From Ferrimonas sediminicola (lineage in GTDB: Bacteria; Pseudomonadota; Gammaproteobacteria; Enterobacterales; Shewanellaceae): 64,000 nucleotides of DNA. The notes below the pieces were generated by a model. It searched no databases and was not told where the DNA came from. It saw only the letters and a program-made list of their open reading frames with translations. Location: the NCBI RefSeq assembly GCF_005116715.1, contig NZ_SWCI01000001.1:372001-436000 (forward strand), in the 5' to 3' direction. Every line of letters begins with the position of its first letter. The first letter of the stretch is position 1. This document shows, in pieces, positions 27,606-36,681 of the stretch. The translations under genes and the position numbers were made by a program.

Positions 27606-28154
27606 TCAGTTTGATGGTGCGATCATGCGGCCCAGGGTGTTGTCACGGTCGATGAATTGGTGTTTCAGGGCGGCCAGGGCGTGTCCGCAGGCCAGGATCA
27701 TCAGGCTCCATGCGGCGTACTCATGGATGGTGCCGGCGATCTCCTCCTGCTGAGGCAGGCCGGTGATCAGGGCGGGAACGCTGAACCAGTCAAAGACGTC
27801 GATGGCCCGGCCATCGGCGGTGGAGATCAGGTAGCCGGAAGCCAGCAGGGCAATCAGCAGCAGGTAGATGGCCCCATGGCCTGCCTTGGCGGCCAACCGG
27901 GTCAGCGGTCCCTGACCGTCGGGGGCCCGGGGGACCGGGTTGCTGAAGCGCCACACCAGTCTGAGCAGGGTGGTGGCCAACAGCAACAGCCCCAGGCTCT
28001 TATGGAGATGGGGGGCTTGCCGATACCAGGGGTGGTAGTAACCCAGGTCCACCATGTAGAGGCCGAGGCCAAACAGGCCGAACACCGTCAGGGCAGACAA
28101 CCAGTGCAGGGCGATGGTGACCCAGCCGTAGCCGTTTGAGTGATTGGTGAGCAT
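27606..28154 (-). CDS. Cytochrome b561 family membrane protein
   Basis: 182 residues with four predicted TM helices. Likely haem b ligands are His in IALHWLSALTV, HLHKSLGLLLL, KAGHGAIYLLLI and TIHEYAAWSLMI. It should move electrons between the quinone pool and a periplasmic partner. Two adjacent ATGs occur; the second (28154) is five bases from AAGGAGG and is preferred. It is the first gene of the unit with yceI. Confidence 0.92.
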   Translation of the reverse strand: MLTNHSNGYGWVTIALHWLSALTVFGLFGLGLYMVDLGYYHPWYRQAPHLHKSLGLLLLATTLLRLVWRFSNPVPRAPDGQGPLTRLAAKAGHGAIYLLLIALLASGYLISTADGRAIDVFDWFSVPALITGLPQQEEIAGTIHEYAAWSLMILACGHALAALKHQFIDRDNTLGRMIAPSN

Positions 28155-28282
28155 CATGGCCTCCTTGGAATGAGTGATGCCCTGCATTTTAAATGCACAA
28201 AAAAGAATGAAAATCGCAAAAATACGGCAATATCGTTCTAATAAATAGAATGTATGTCGGCAGGGGGCGAGGAGGGTTGTGG

Positions 28283-28591
28283 ATGTTGCAGGCAGAAAAC
28301 GAATGGCAATGTTTTCCTAACGTTTACTCCCCCAGTCTGCTGTTCGACACCAGCTACAATCACAACGGAGGCGGAAAACGGGTGTACGGCCGGGGTTACC
28401 TGGCGGTGCGCTAGATGATGGGGCAGCAGCGGCAGAGGGTAGAGCAGGTGCTGACCCAGACCCGTCGTGGGGACTGTCCCAGGTCCCAGGCCCTGGCGAG
28501 GGAGTGGGGCCAGGAGATGGATGCGGGTTTCAGCGCCTGGCTGGTGAGCTGGCCGAACTGGAGGAGGGGAGAACTAGTCGCAGGAGTGTGA
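28283..28591 (+). pseudogene. Small ORF interrupted by an in-frame TAG
   Basis: AGGAGG is followed by ATG 28283 and 43 codons, then TAG (28412-28414), then ATG 28415 in the same frame and a further 58 codons to TGA 28589-28591. Codon use on both sides is that of the genome (GC-rich third positions, CTG, CAG, GAG). I recognise no family. The simplest reading is a ~101-residue gene with a nonsense mutation; alternatives are two abutting small genes or amber readthrough. No pyrrolysine machinery or selenocysteine signal is seen. Confidence 0.4.
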
Positions 28592-28661
28592 TTTGCCCCA
28601 TGGACCTTTTAGCTAATTCGGCGCATTCTGAAAGCCTGACAACCAGTTCAAGGAGAGGATG

Positions 28662-28820
28662 ATGGAGTCGGCCATTACCGTGGTGCTGTTACTGGCACTG
28701 GCCACTGCCGCCGTGGCGTTTCTGTTGGTGCCCCGCAAGAGGAAGCACCGGGAGATCACTCCCGTCTCCAATCGCAGTCGCAAGAAGCGGGCGCGCAAGA
28801 GAAGCGCCAAAGCCTCCTAG
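28662..28820 (+). CDS. 52-residue single-pass membrane protein with a basic tail
   Basis: AAGGAG at 28650-28655 is six bases before ATG 28662. The product starts MESAITVVLLLALATAAVAFLL (one TM helix) and continues as a Lys/Arg-rich cytoplasmic tail (PRKRKHREI, RSRKKRARKRSAKAS). A terminator follows 12 bp after the stop. Function unknown; the basic tail could bind nucleic acid or lipid head groups. Its good ribosome site, one clear helix and terminator make it likely real. Confidence 0.7.
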   Translation: MESAITVVLLLALATAAVAFLLVPRKRKHREITPVSNRSRKKRARKRSAKAS

Positions 28821-28832
28821 CCCCACAGAAGA

Positions 28833-28856
28833 AAGGCCGCGAATGCGGCCTTTTTT
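28833..28856. terminator. Terminator between the small membrane protein gene and purD
   Basis: Stem AAGGCCGC/GCGGCCTT, GAAT loop, six T on the plus strand; an A-rich left side gives weaker minus-strand function for purD. Confidence 0.88.
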
Positions 28857-28861
28857 GCGGG

Positions 28862-30142
28862 TCAGTGCTGTTCGCGGGCGATGGCCCGGTAGGCAATATC
28901 CCGTCGGCAGAACATCCCCTCCCAGCTGATCTCATCCACCAGGGCGTAGGCGCGCCGCTGTGCGTCGGTGACCGTGTGGCCCAGGGCGGTGGCGCAGAGC
29001 ACCCGGCCACCGCTGTTGACGATGGCGCCATCCTGCACACTGGTGCCGGCGTGGAATACCTTTTCGCCCTCGGCGTAGTCGGTGCGCAGACCACTGATGG
29101 GGAAGCCCTTAGTGTAGCTGGCGGGATAGCCGCCAGAGGCCAGCACCACGCCCACGGCGGCGCGGGGGTCAAACTCGGCGGTCTGCTCATCCAGCTTGCC
29201 GGCACAGGCGGCCAGGCACAGATCCACCAGGTCGGATTGCATCCGCAGCATGATGGGCTGGGTTTCCGGATCGCCGAAGCGGCAGTTGTACTCGATCACC
29301 TTGGGGGTGCCGTCGGCGTCGATCATCAGGCCGGCATAGAGGAACCCCTTGTAGGGGTGACCCTCGGCCTTCATGCCGTCGACGGTGGGGCGGATCACCT
29401 CGGCCATGATGCGGTCGTGGATGGCCGGGGTGACCACCGGAGCCGGGGAGTAGGCGCCCATGCCGCCGGTATTGGGGCCGCTGTCGCCGTCGCCGACCCG
29501 CTTATGGTCCTGGCTGGTGGCCATGGGCAGGATGTTATCGCCGTCCACCATGACGATGAAGGAGGCCTCCTCACCCTCGAGGAACTCCTCGATCACCACC
29601 CGGTGTCCGGCATCGCCGAAGGCGTTGCCGGCCAGCATATCCTTGACCGCGTCCTCGGCCTCGGCCAGGGTCATGGCGACGATCACCCCCTTGCCCGCTG
29701 CCAGGCCATCGGCCTTGACCACGATCGGTGCGCCCTTCTCCTGCAGGTAGGCCAGGGCCGGCGCCACTTCGGTGAAGTTCTGATATTCGGCGGTGGGGAT
29801 GGCGTGACGGGCCAGGAAGTCCTTGGTGAACGCTTTGGACCCCTCCAGTTGGGCGGCGGCGGCGCTGGGGCCGAAGATGGTCAGTCCCTCCGCTTCGAAG
29901 GCGTCTACCACCCCGTCCACCAGCGGCGCTTCCGGGCCGACGATGGTCAGGGTGACCTCATTGTCCCGGGCGAAGGCCACCAGGGCCTGGTTGCCGGAGA
30001 CGGCCACGTTCTGCAGCTTGGGTTCGGTGGCGGTACCGGCATTGCCCGGTGCGACGAACACGGTCTCCACAGCAGGGTTCTGCGCCGCCTTCCACGCCAG
30101 GGCGTGTTCACGGCCACCGTTACCAATAACAAGTACTTTCAT
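28862..30142 (-). CDS. purD: Phosphoribosylamine-glycine ligase (GAR synthetase)
   Basis: 426 residues, the standard length. It joins glycine to phosphoribosylamine with ATP in purine synthesis. The ATP-grasp architecture is plain: N-terminal MKVLVIGNGGREHALAWK, the nucleotide loop VVKADGLAAGKGVIVA, RVGDGDSGPNTGGMGAYSPAP and the metal site VIEYNCRFGDPETQ. It lies 195 bp downstream of purH on the same strand, the E. coli purHD order. The gap contains only a short hairpin (AGGGGT-N7-ACCCCT, 30184-30202). Confidence 0.98.
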   Translation of the reverse strand: MKVLVIGNGGREHALAWKAAQNPAVETVFVAPGNAGTATEPKLQNVAVSGNQALVAFARDNEVTLTIVGPEAPLVDGVVDAFEAEGLTIFGPSAAAAQLEGSKAFTKDFLARHAIPTAEYQNFTEVAPALAYLQEKGAPIVVKADGLAAGKGVIVAMTLAEAEDAVKDMLAGNAFGDAGHRVVIEEFLEGEEASFIVMVDGDNILPMATSQDHKRVGDGDSGPNTGGMGAYSPAPVVTPAIHDRIMAEVIRPTVDGMKAEGHPYKGFLYAGLMIDADGTPKVIEYNCRFGDPETQPIMLRMQSDLVDLCLAACAGKLDEQTAEFDPRAAVGVVLASGGYPASYTKGFPISGLRTDYAEGEKVFHAGTSVQDGAIVNSGGRVLCATALGHTVTDAQRRAYALVDEISWEGMFCRRDIAYRAIAREQH

Positions 30143-30337
30143 CTCTTAATCCTTTGCGATAAAGGGAAGGGGGGGCTCCAAACAGGGGTCAGGTCCACCC
30201 CTCAAGCGCAGGCCAAACCGAGGAAGTGCTAGAAGCCCTCTCCACAGCCCCCTGAGTTTGCTGTTGCAAATGAGGGGGGGCGAGGACAGAGGGCGACGCC
30301 GCAATTCGCGGTTTGGGCAAGCGTCAACCCAAAGCCA

Positions 30338-31930
<1,593 letters not shown>

Positions 31931-31962
31931 AGGGTACAGATCCTTTCTTGTAGGGTTAATGG

Positions 31963-32033
31963 GTCGCCCTTGGGGCGACTCTTATTATGGGAAGATATTT
32001 CGCTAACACCTCGCCCTGAGGCGTTGGCGAAAT
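31963..32033 (-). promoter_or_regulatory. Structured purH leader with two hairpins
   Basis: In the minus-strand leader, a 16-position stem with one mismatch and one G-T pair (31997-32033, 5-nt loop) is followed by a second hairpin (GTCGCCC/GGGCGAC, 31963-31979). Neither is followed by T, so they are not terminators. Their size suggests a regulatory or stabilising leader. Confidence 0.5.
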
Positions 32034-32075
32034 ACCCTCGAATGGGGGCTGTACAACCTTTATGGAGTCGCGCGC

Positions 32076-32081
32076 ATTGTA
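32076..32081 (-). promoter_or_regulatory. Probable purH -10 element
   Basis: Minus-strand TACAAT about 145 bp before the purH ATG. The -35 is poor. The adjacent sequence GCCGTTTTCGCG is only weakly like a PurR operator. Confidence 0.4.
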
Positions 32082-32162
32082 CGCGAAAACGGCTTTGAAA
32101 TCAGGTCCTATCCACCTCTTTCGTTCGTTTATAAGAAAAGTGCGTTTCCATATGAAAAAGGT

Positions 32163-32194
32163 TTGACCTTAGACTTAACTCCAAGGTTTATACT
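32163..32194 (+). promoter_or_regulatory. MerR-type zntR promoter and operator
   Basis: TTGACC (32163-32168) and TATACT (32189-32194) are 20 bp apart, the stretched spacer of MerR-family promoters. The spacer region holds a near-perfect dyad, ACCTTAGACTT/AACTCCAAGGT (9 of 11 positions match). ZntR should distort it to activate transcription of its own operon when metal binds. Confidence 0.82.
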
Positions 32195-32223
32195 CCAGCC
32201 AAGTCAAGAACCCGGAGTTTGTC

Positions 32224-32625
32224 ATGTACCGAATCGGTGAGCTGGCGACGGCCTGTGAGGTCACCGCCGATACCCTGAGGTTTTATGAGAAGAATGGCCT
32301 GCTCAGCCCCTCGTCGCGCTCGGACAAGGGTTACAGGCTGTATACCGACGAGGATGCCCGTCACCTGAAGTTCATCCTCAGGGCCAAGGCGATGGGCTTC
32401 AGCCTGACGGAGATCAGCGAGCTGCTCAACATCGAGGCCAGTCGTTCCGACTGGGCCTGTGCCGATGTGAAGGGAATGGTCGAGGCCAAGGCGGCCGAGT
32501 TGCAGCGCAAGATTGATGAGATGACCCGCCTGAGAGACTCCCTGCAGGAGCTGGCGGATGCCTGCTGCGGCGGGCCGGAGAGTGCCATTCACTGCTCCAT
32601 CCTGGATACCCTGGAGACCAAATAG
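32224..32625 (+). CDS. zntR: ZntR-like MerR-family metal-responsive regulator
   Basis: 133 residues. The MerR winged helix (MYRIGELATACEVTADTLRFYEKNGLL) is followed by the dimerisation helix and a C-terminal metal loop. Cys79, Cys114, Cys115 and Cys124 match the zinc ligands of E. coli ZntR. The His ligand expected at 119 is Glu here, with a His at 123 instead. The operon it controls is likely zntR plus the exporter that begins immediately after its stop codon. The GGAG before ATG 32224 supports the start. Confidence 0.9.
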   Translation: MYRIGELATACEVTADTLRFYEKNGLLSPSSRSDKGYRLYTDEDARHLKFILRAKAMGFSLTEISELLNIEASRSDWACADVKGMVEAKAAELQRKIDEMTRLRDSLQELADACCGGPESAIHCSILDTLETK

Positions 32626-33918
32626 ATGCTGTTATTAGAGAATTTCCTAGACCTCTTCCTCGATTCCGCGCCCTGGCTGCTGCTGGGCCTGTTCCTGGCG
32701 GGGATGTTGAAGATGTTCGTTCCTATGGAGTGGATGAACAGGCAACTGGGGGGGCATGGCTTCAAGACCACCCTCAAGGCTGCCCTGTTTGGTGCGCCCC
32801 TGCCGCTGTGCTCCTGCGGGGTGATCCCCGCGGCGGTGGGCCTGCGTCGCTCCGGTGCCTCCCGAAGTGCCACCACCTCGTTCCTGGTGTCGACACCGGA
32901 GACCGGAGTGGATTCGGTGTCGGTCTCCTATGTATTGCTGGGGCCCTTTATGGCGGTGGTTCGTCCCATCGCCGCGGTGACCTCTGCGGTGGTGGCCGGT
33001 TTACTGGTGGGCAGAGACGATGAAGAGCCTCAGCAGCAGGCGCCGGTGAAGCTGGCCAAGATGACCCCCTTGGGGCGGGGAGCGCTGATGGGCGCTGCCG
33101 CTCAGTCTCAGGTCAAGGCTCAGGAAAAGGCCAGTTGCTGCGCCTCCAAGGCGGAGCTCAAGCCGGAGCCGGTGTCCAACTGCTGCGCCTCCAAGGCGGA
33201 GCTCAAGCCGGAGCCGGTGTCCAACTGCTGCGCCTCCAAGGCGGAGCTCAAGCCGGAGCCGGTGTCCAACTGCTGCGCTTCCAAGGCGGAGGTCAAGTCG
33301 GATCCGGGGTCCAGCTGCTGTGCTTCCAAGGCGGCGCCCAACGCCAGCGAAGGAGTGCCCCGCCGAATTGTTCGCGGGCTCCGATATGCCGGTAACGATC
33401 TGGTCAAGGACACCACGGTATGGCTGCTGATCGGCCTGTTCTTTGCCGCGTTGGTGAACACCTTTGTCCCGCCCCAGTACCTGTCCCAATGGGGGGATGG
33501 CATTCTGGCCATGTCGCTGATGGTGCTGGTCTCCGTCCCCATGTACATCTGTGCCACCGCCTCGACCCCGATCGCGGCGGGACTGCTGCTGGCCGGCGTC
33601 TCTCCGGGGGCGGTGCTGGTGTTTATGATGGCGGGCCCGGCCACCAACATCGCCACCCTGGGGGTGGTGCGCAACGAGCTGGGTAAGCGGGCCCTGTGGG
33701 GCTACCTGGGCGGGGTGATCGGCACCGCCATGGTGTTTGGTTACCTAGTCAACTTCCTGGTGGCTCGCTACGGATTCGAAGTGACCCCCCTGGTGGGTGA
33801 AGAGCACCGGATGCTGCCCAACTGGCTGGTCTATGGCAGCGGCATCTTGCTGGCCCTGCTGATGGCGAAGGCCCTGGTGACCTCCCTGAGGGGCAAGATG
33901 ACTCCGGCGGCCGCCTGA
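32626..33918 (+). CDS. SO_0444-family Cu/Zn efflux permease with Cys-Cys repeat loop
   Basis: 430 residues of the ArsP_1/DUF318 permease family, with about eight TM helices in two halves. The first half carries the conserved PLPLCSCGVIPAAVGLRRSG; the second carries VSVPMYICATASTPIAAGLL. Between them is a soluble loop with five CCASKA units (from residue 171), most spaced by ELKPEPVSN: a tandem metal-binding array of ten cysteines. Shewanella SO_0444 has been assigned to Cu/Zn efflux; the metal here is inferred from the ZntR partner. The ATG abuts the zntR stop with no gap. Confidence 0.92.
   Translation: MLLLENFLDLFLDSAPWLLLGLFLAGMLKMFVPMEWMNRQLGGHGFKTTLKAALFGAPLPLCSCGVIPAAVGLRRSGASRSATTSFLVSTPETGVDSVSVSYVLLGPFMAVVRPIAAVTSAVVAGLLVGRDDEEPQQQAPVKLAKMTPLGRGALMGAAAQSQVKAQEKASCCASKAELKPEPVSNCCASKAELKPEPVSNCCASKAELKPEPVSNCCASKAEVKSDPGSSCCASKAAPNASEGVPRRIVRGLRYAGNDLVKDTTVWLLIGLFFAALVNTFVPPQYLSQWGDGILAMSLMVLVSVPMYICATASTPIAAGLLLAGVSPGAVLVFMMAGPATNIATLGVVRNELGKRALWGYLGGVIGTAMVFGYLVNFLVARYGFEVTPLVGEEHRMLPNWLVYGSGILLALLMAKALVTSLRGKMTPAAA
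33136..33339 (+). repeat. 45-bp tandem repeat encoding CCASKA units
   Basis: Units 33136-33180, 33181-33225 and 33226-33270 are identical. Unit 4 (33271-33315) is diverged and unit 5 (33316-33339) is partial. The period is 15 codons, so changes in copy number keep the frame. Confidence 0.95.
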
Positions 33919-33937
33919 CCCCCCCGTCTCCAATATG

Positions 33938-33966
33938 ACGCGCTGCCAATGCAGCGCGTTGTTTTA
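33938..33966 (+). terminator. Terminator of the zntR-permease operon
   Basis: Stem ACGCGCTGC/GCAGCGCGT, CAAT loop, then TGTTTTA. Confidence 0.85.
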
Positions 33967-34057
33967 TCGAAGTTTATCCTCCTTGGCTGTGCTAATATTT
34001 TCCGCTGAAGCCGGTCCCGATTCCGGAGTCGGCCGTCATCGTTAAGAGGAATTGCCC

Positions 34058-34342
34058 ATGAGTGCACTGCTGTTACTCGTGTCCGCTCTCGCGTCTGAAC
34101 CCGCACTGGCCGGGGTGGAGCAGGGAGAGGAGTATATCTGCAAGAATGGCGCCCAGGAGCGGCGCATCCAGGTCATTTACCCCCAGGGGGCGCCGCTGCC
34201 CTGCGAGGTCCACTACACCAAGGGGGGGAACAGCAAGGTGCTGTGGCGGGCTCAAAATGAGGCCGGATACTGCGAGGCTCAGGCCAGGGCGTTCGCCGCT
34301 AAGCAGGAGACGATGTTCTTCCCCTGCGAAAAGAGCCAATAG
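34058..34342 (+). CDS. Small secreted protein of unknown function
   Basis: 94 residues. ATG 34058 follows AGAGGA and opens a signal peptide (MSALLLLVSALASEPALA, cleavage after ALA). The mature ~76 residues have four cysteines (YICKNG, LPCEVHY, GYCEAQ, FPCEKS), enough for two disulfides in the periplasm. The family is not recognised; the pattern resembles small conserved hypothetical proteins of Shewanella relatives. A GC-rich hairpin without a T-run follows the stop. Confidence 0.8.
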   Translation: MSALLLLVSALASEPALAGVEQGEEYICKNGAQERRIQVIYPQGAPLPCEVHYTKGGNSKVLWRAQNEAGYCEAQARAFAAKQETMFFPCEKSQ

Positions 34343-34668
34343 TGCCCCGAGGGGCGGTGAGTCGCCCCCACTTTCCACACCTGAATCCTATGAGTCCATA
34401 ACCCTCATTTACCGGAAAAGATCAACGGTTGCATCGCGTTTTTGTCCATGGTGGGAGGGGGCAATCTGTGGCCATGCCGTCATGAACCGGCCTTCCTCTT
34501 GCCTCCGGTGTTCGATTATTGTTCTGTCTGATACTTTCATTTAATTCAGTCTGCATTGCAGATTTCGAGTGCCATTCAGGTGATAGTTAGATCCCGCCCG
34601 CCATTTTGGTCAAAATAGTCTAATTGAGTTACAAAAATTCAGGCGGCACTTTCGTTGCGAATTGCTTT

Positions 34669-34684
34669 TGTGATCTGGATCGCC
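34669..34684 (+). promoter_or_regulatory. Possible CRP site (weak)
   Basis: TGTGA-TCTGGA-TCGCC: the left half is perfect, the right half 3 of 5. It is ~590 bp from the porin start. Confidence 0.3.
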
Positions 34685-35032
34685 CAGGCATCACGCCATT
34701 TTTTATTCGGTGATGCATGCCGCCTCTTCAGGGAATGGGTGTTTAGCCAGGTTTATTAACACTTTCGACGTGCCTCTAATTAATTGTCTGAATATAAAGG
34801 TATTACTCCCAGGAGGCTGTGGGTCATTTGGGTTTTGGGGTCTCCTGTTAACGGCGCTGACTCCTGAAAAGTTTTCGGTCATGCCAAATTCACCAAAACC
34901 ACAAAAAAGGGTGCGTCATCCCGAAGGATGCGTCATTTGTGACGGGTGGATCACGGAATGGGTTGGGGGCGTGATCTGGTACTGGGTGGGCGTGGGGCGG
35001 GGGCTGGTTTTGTTCGCTGTTTGGTGTTGGTG

Positions 35033-35048
35033 TGCGACAGCGGTCACA
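35033..35048 (+). promoter_or_regulatory. CRP-like site upstream of the DcaP-like porin
   Basis: TGCGA-CAGCGG-TCACA matches 9 of 10 consensus positions. It is 222 bp before the ATG, consistent with catabolite control of an uptake porin. Confidence 0.5.
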
Positions 35049-35269
35049 TCAGTCGACTCCGGGTAAGGAAATTCAGATTGCCGCTTTGTTAACTTCGTGG
35101 GGCGAAATGTTTGGGCTGCCGTTTGTTGAATGACGCCTATCTGTGGTTGTGTCAGGTAAGTTTTGTTCCATTTCATGCGTCTCCGGCAAGCGGTTTGAGC
35201 TCACGACACAACATTTCAAATAATGAGAGTGATGTTGATTCATAACCTATAAAATAGGATGAAACTGAG

Positions 35270-36313
35270 ATGTTCGTTTCTAAAATTAAAAAGATTGCCC
35301 TGGTAACCTCCCTGGCTGCCATGGCTACCCCGGCGTTAGCAGCATACGAAATTCAACTGAACGATAATGACAAGCTGGTCTTCGGCGGCTATATCAAGGC
35401 CGATGTCCGTTATGTGGACGGCGACGTCGCCTATCAAGACCAGTGGACCGGCGGTGGTAAAGGCCTGGACGAGAGCGCATCTCAGTTCCGCATCTTCGCT
35501 AACGAAACCCGTTTTAACACCAAGTACATCCATGGTGATCTGGTTGGCTTCATCGAGATGGACTTCTTTAGCGGCGACGCCGGTAACCAGGTGATCTCCA
35601 ACTCCCTGCGTCCCCGTTTGCGTCATGCCTTCGTGAAGTACAAGAACATCACTGCCGGTCAGACCTGGTCTACCTTCATGAACACCAGCGCCATCGGTGA
35701 GACTGCCGACTTCGGCAGCACCATGATGGGGATCTCCTTCATCCGTCAGGGTCAGATCCGCTACACCAACGGTGGCCTGGAGCTGGCCATGGAGAACCCG
35801 GAGAGCTTCGGCGGCGATACCGCCAATGACAAACTGCCCGACCTGATCGCCAAATACACCTTCAAGGGCGACTGGGGCAACGTGTCCGTGGCCGGCCTGG
35901 CGCGTCAGCTGAATACCACAGGCGGTGAGAGCGAGAACGCCCTGGGCTTCTCCGTCGCCGGCCGCATCAACACCTTCGGCAAAGACGACCTGCGCTTCCA
36001 GGTTCACAAGGGGGAACTGGGTCGCTACGTGGGTACCGCCGCGGTGAAGGATCTGGTGGGTGAAGAGGTGGAGGACACCACCGCCTACAACATCGCCTAC
36101 CGTCACTTCTGGAACGAGACCGTCCGTTCCACCCTGATCTACGGCCACATCGAAGGGGACGTTTCCGGCAAGGAAACCAGCCAGTGGGGCGTGAACCTGT
36201 TTAAGAACTTCACCAAGGAGCTGTCCATGGGTCTGGAAGTGGGTAACTACTCCATCGACCACGAGGACAAGGACTCCATGTACGGTCAGTTCTCCATCCG
36301 TTACGCCCTGTAA
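35270..36313 (+). CDS. DcaP-like trimeric outer-membrane porin
   Basis: 347 residues with a signal peptide ending PALA-A. The mature barrel begins YEIQLNDNDKLVFGGYIKADVRY and continues with FANETRFNTKYIHGDLVGFIEMDFF and LRPRLRHAFVKYKNITAGQTWSTF, the DcaP-family pattern. DcaP of Acinetobacter is a trimeric porin for negatively charged substrates; the substrate here is unknown. Codon use is strongly optimised, suggesting high expression. The ribosome site is weak. A terminator follows, so it is a single-gene unit. Confidence 0.88.
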   Translation: MFVSKIKKIALVTSLAAMATPALAAYEIQLNDNDKLVFGGYIKADVRYVDGDVAYQDQWTGGGKGLDESASQFRIFANETRFNTKYIHGDLVGFIEMDFFSGDAGNQVISNSLRPRLRHAFVKYKNITAGQTWSTFMNTSAIGETADFGSTMMGISFIRQGQIRYTNGGLELAMENPESFGGDTANDKLPDLIAKYTFKGDWGNVSVAGLARQLNTTGGESENALGFSVAGRINTFGKDDLRFQVHKGELGRYVGTAAVKDLVGEEVEDTTAYNIAYRHFWNETVRSTLIYGHIEGDVSGKETSQWGVNLFKNFTKELSMGLEVGNYSIDHEDKDSMYGQFSIRYAL

Positions 36314-36386
36314 AACCAGGCAACTGAGAAGGCGGGGACCTACCCCGCGACGGGTCCATCTTGGCAGAGAGTTAGACCCAACCCTT

Positions 36387-36411
36387 AGCCGGCGGAAACG
36401 TCGGCTTTTTT
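36387..36411 (+). terminator. Porin terminator
   Basis: Stem AGCCGGCG/CGTCGGCT with a GAAA tetraloop and six T. Confidence 0.88.
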
Positions 36412-36594
36412 GTGCCCGGCCGGGGCAGTGATGGGCTGGCGCAATTTGAGGGCCGCCATGGCGCAACACTCTGCGTCCTTGACCGGCCTCAATCATCATC
36501 GGCTAGCCAGAGTCTTGCGGTGGCTGGGAGGGTGGGGCTGTAGGGCAAAGTGCCGGGACCAGACTGCAACGGTCGGGAAAGGCGGACATAACAA

Positions 36595-36681
36595 AGGCCA
36601 CCTTGCGGTGGCCTCTGGCAGGTGACCCAATCAGCCTGAGCTGATTGTGGCGATTGTTTCTCTCTTTGGCTGCGCCAAAGA
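36595..36681 (-). terminator. Tandem hairpins downstream of the second porin
   Basis: Reading the minus strand from the porin stop: TCTTTGGC/GCCAAAGA (36663-36681), AATCAGC/GCTGATT (near 36628-36645), then AGGCCACC/GGTGGCCT (36595-36614) followed by TTTGTTAT. The last is the likeliest terminator. The rest of the 36412-36594 gap shows nothing. Confidence 0.55.

Larger units (their letters stand above)
34343..35269. other. Long AT-richer intergenic region upstream of the DcaP-like porin
   Basis: 927 bp with no supported gene. It holds several dyads: TCTGCA-T-TGCAGA (34550-34562), ATTTTG-GT-CAAAAT (34603-34616), a long-range AGGCGGCA...TGCCGCCT pair (~34651/34728) enclosing GCATCAC...GTGATGC, and the direct repeat TGCGTCAT twice (34912-34938). 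Two CRP-like sites are listed separately. The base composition is well below that of the surrounding genes. It is either a large porin promoter region or a decayed insertion. Confidence 0.5.

Noticed and set aside
30143-30337. Hidden gene between purH and purD
   Set aside because: 195 bp with only a short hairpin; no ORF with a ribosome site.
32060-32100. PurR operator at the purH promoter
   Set aside because: Only about half the positions match when aligned on the central CG; recorded as weak only.
33136-33339. Tandem repeat considered as a CRISPR-like array
   Set aside because: The units abut with no spacers and encode in-frame Cys-rich peptide.
34710-35066. 118-codon plus-strand ORF in the long gap before the porin
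   Set aside because: Third positions are not GC-biased like real genes here, it has no ribosome site, and it runs through the best CRP-like site.
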